5,262 bases of DNA from Alphaproteobacteria bacterium (lineage in GTDB: Bacteria > Pseudomonadota > Alphaproteobacteria > Rhizobiales > Rhizobiaceae), in assembly GCA_030428345.1 (NCBI GenBank), contig JAUIBM010000262.1, forward strand, positions 1 through 5,262, in the 5' to 3' direction. Positions within the stretch are counted from its first letter, which is position 1. Each line of letters starts with the position of its first letter. Shown piece by piece: positions 4,677-5,262 of the stretch. A program made the translations under genes and the position numbers. The notes below the pieces were generated by a model, which was not told the DNA's origin, made no database searches, and was given only the letters and a program-made list of their open reading frames with translations.

Positions 4677-5262
4677 ATGAACGATGGAAGTCTTAAGTCC
4701 GGCGAGTCGAATGGATTGGCGCCGCCGCCGCGGCACATATTGACCCGCATGCGTTTCCAACTGCCAGTCGGCTTGGCGCTAGCCGTGGTTCTGCCCGGTC
4801 TCGTTCGCTCGCAGTCATTGATCCTCCAATACGATCAGAAGAGCCTGAGCAATGCAATGATCGGCGCTGCAATCGCGGTCGTGGGAGGGTACTTCGCCAG
4901 TTACCGCTTTGGCGATTTTCCTGGTGTGCGATCGGGATCGAACCTGCTGGTTTGCATGACCGCAGCGTTTGGAATTGTCATTGCACTCTTTTTCCTGGTC
5001 CGACTTGACTACAGTCGTTCAATTTTCGCCGGCAGCTATGTGATGTCGCTCACCTGGTTTGTTCTGGTTCATCGGATCTCGGCCCAATATTCCGTACCTC
5101 AGTTTGCACTGCTGCCCGGCGGAAACGCCGAAACGATGGTCGGCCTCGGTGGCGCGGTTTGGACGGTGCTTGACGCGCCGTCGATCAACGGCAGGACCTT
5201 TTCCGGCGTGGTAGCGGATTTGCGGCATGATCATGACGACGAGTCAAGCCGGTTCCTCGCAA
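4677..5262 (+). CDS. probable polyprenyl glycosylphosphotransferase (exopolysaccharide/capsule sugar transferase), 3' partial
   Basis: An open frame of 195 codons runs off the right edge. Proteins of this type move a sugar-1-phosphate from a nucleotide sugar onto undecaprenyl phosphate at the inner membrane, the first step of exopolysaccharide or capsule assembly. Residues 1-28 are polar and cytoplasmic. Hydrophobic segments follow near 29-44, 57-76, 89-108 and 117-133, matching the four-helix N-terminal module of the WcaJ-like group. Supporting motifs are VRLDYSRSIFAG (108-119), the R133 region after the fourth helix, and LLPGGNAETM (145-154), which begins the soluble domain. The catalytic C-terminal sugar-transferase domain lies outside the window, so activity cannot be judged. 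The ATG at 4677 was chosen because GGGA sits five bases upstream. The gene diverges from the recombinase operon and is probably the first of a polysaccharide cluster. The family call is from pattern recognition of the N-terminal half only. Confidence 0.7.
   Translation, partial: MNDGSLKSGESNGLAPPPRHILTRMRFQLPVGLALAVVLPGLVRSQSLILQYDQKSLSNAMIGAAIAVVGGYFASYRFGDFPGVRSGSNLLVCMTAAFGIVIALFFLVRLDYSRSIFAGSYVMSLTWFVLVHRISAQYSVPQFALLPGGNAETMVGLGGAVWTVLDAPSINGRTFSGVVADLRHDHDDESSRFLA

Noticed and set aside
556..4680. TTGCATGA present at 556-563 and at 4673-4680, flanking the recombinase module
   Set aside because: An eight-base match between two non-coding stretches of several hundred bases is readily expected by chance, and the second copy overlaps the sugar transferase start codon. 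The flanking bases do not extend the match.
1..5262. CRISPR array, insertion sequence or toxin-antitoxin pair
   Set aside because: No regularly spaced repeats, no transposase motifs and no pair of small genes of that type were found.

Overview
The window looks like a GC-rich alphaproteobacterium, probably Hyphomicrobiales (Rhizobiales). This rests on three things: the NDUFS4-type complex I accessory protein at the left edge, which bacteria other than alphaproteobacteria generally lack; the DUF3489/DUF2924/recombinase trio; and the high-GC codon usage. The genus cannot be fixed from the sequence.

Layout. Bases 1-292 hold nearly all of an NDUFS4-like complex I subunit gene (+), missing only the first few codons. 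An intact tRNA-Arg(TCT) with encoded CCA follows at 406-482. Bases 483-1015 contain no convincing gene, only two weak hairpins that could stop transcription arriving from the right. Bases 1016-4335 are a tight three-gene operon on the minus strand, read in the order DUF3489 protein (4335-3574), DUF2924 protein (3557-2931), large serine recombinase (2938-1016). The gap between the first two is 16 bases, and the last two overlap by 8 bases. Bases 4336-4676 are a divergent intergenic region rich in inverted and direct repeats. From 4677 to the right edge a plus-strand gene begins that is cut by the window. It encodes the membrane N-terminal half of what looks like a polyprenyl glycosylphosphotransferase (exopolysaccharide/capsule priming sugar transferase).

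Reading. The two ends look like ordinary chromosome or polysaccharide-locus genes, and the middle looks like a mobile or formerly mobile recombination module. The recombinase keeps its catalytic residues (Ser40, Arg56, the Asp114-Arg115 motif) and an undamaged reading frame, so it is likely functional. The two DUF proteins have no assigned function. Their tight coupling to the recombinase suggests a regulatory or accessory role, for example control of expression or of recombination direction, but that is inference. No attachment-site pair could be identified by eye. The most interesting non-coding signals are two interlocking 7-bp inverted repeats at 4495-4540 (pseudoknot topology), a 7-bp inverted repeat just upstream of the DUF3489 gene, and a hairpin inside the DUF2924 gene that buries a perfect nine-base Shine-Dalgarno match next to a possible internal start.
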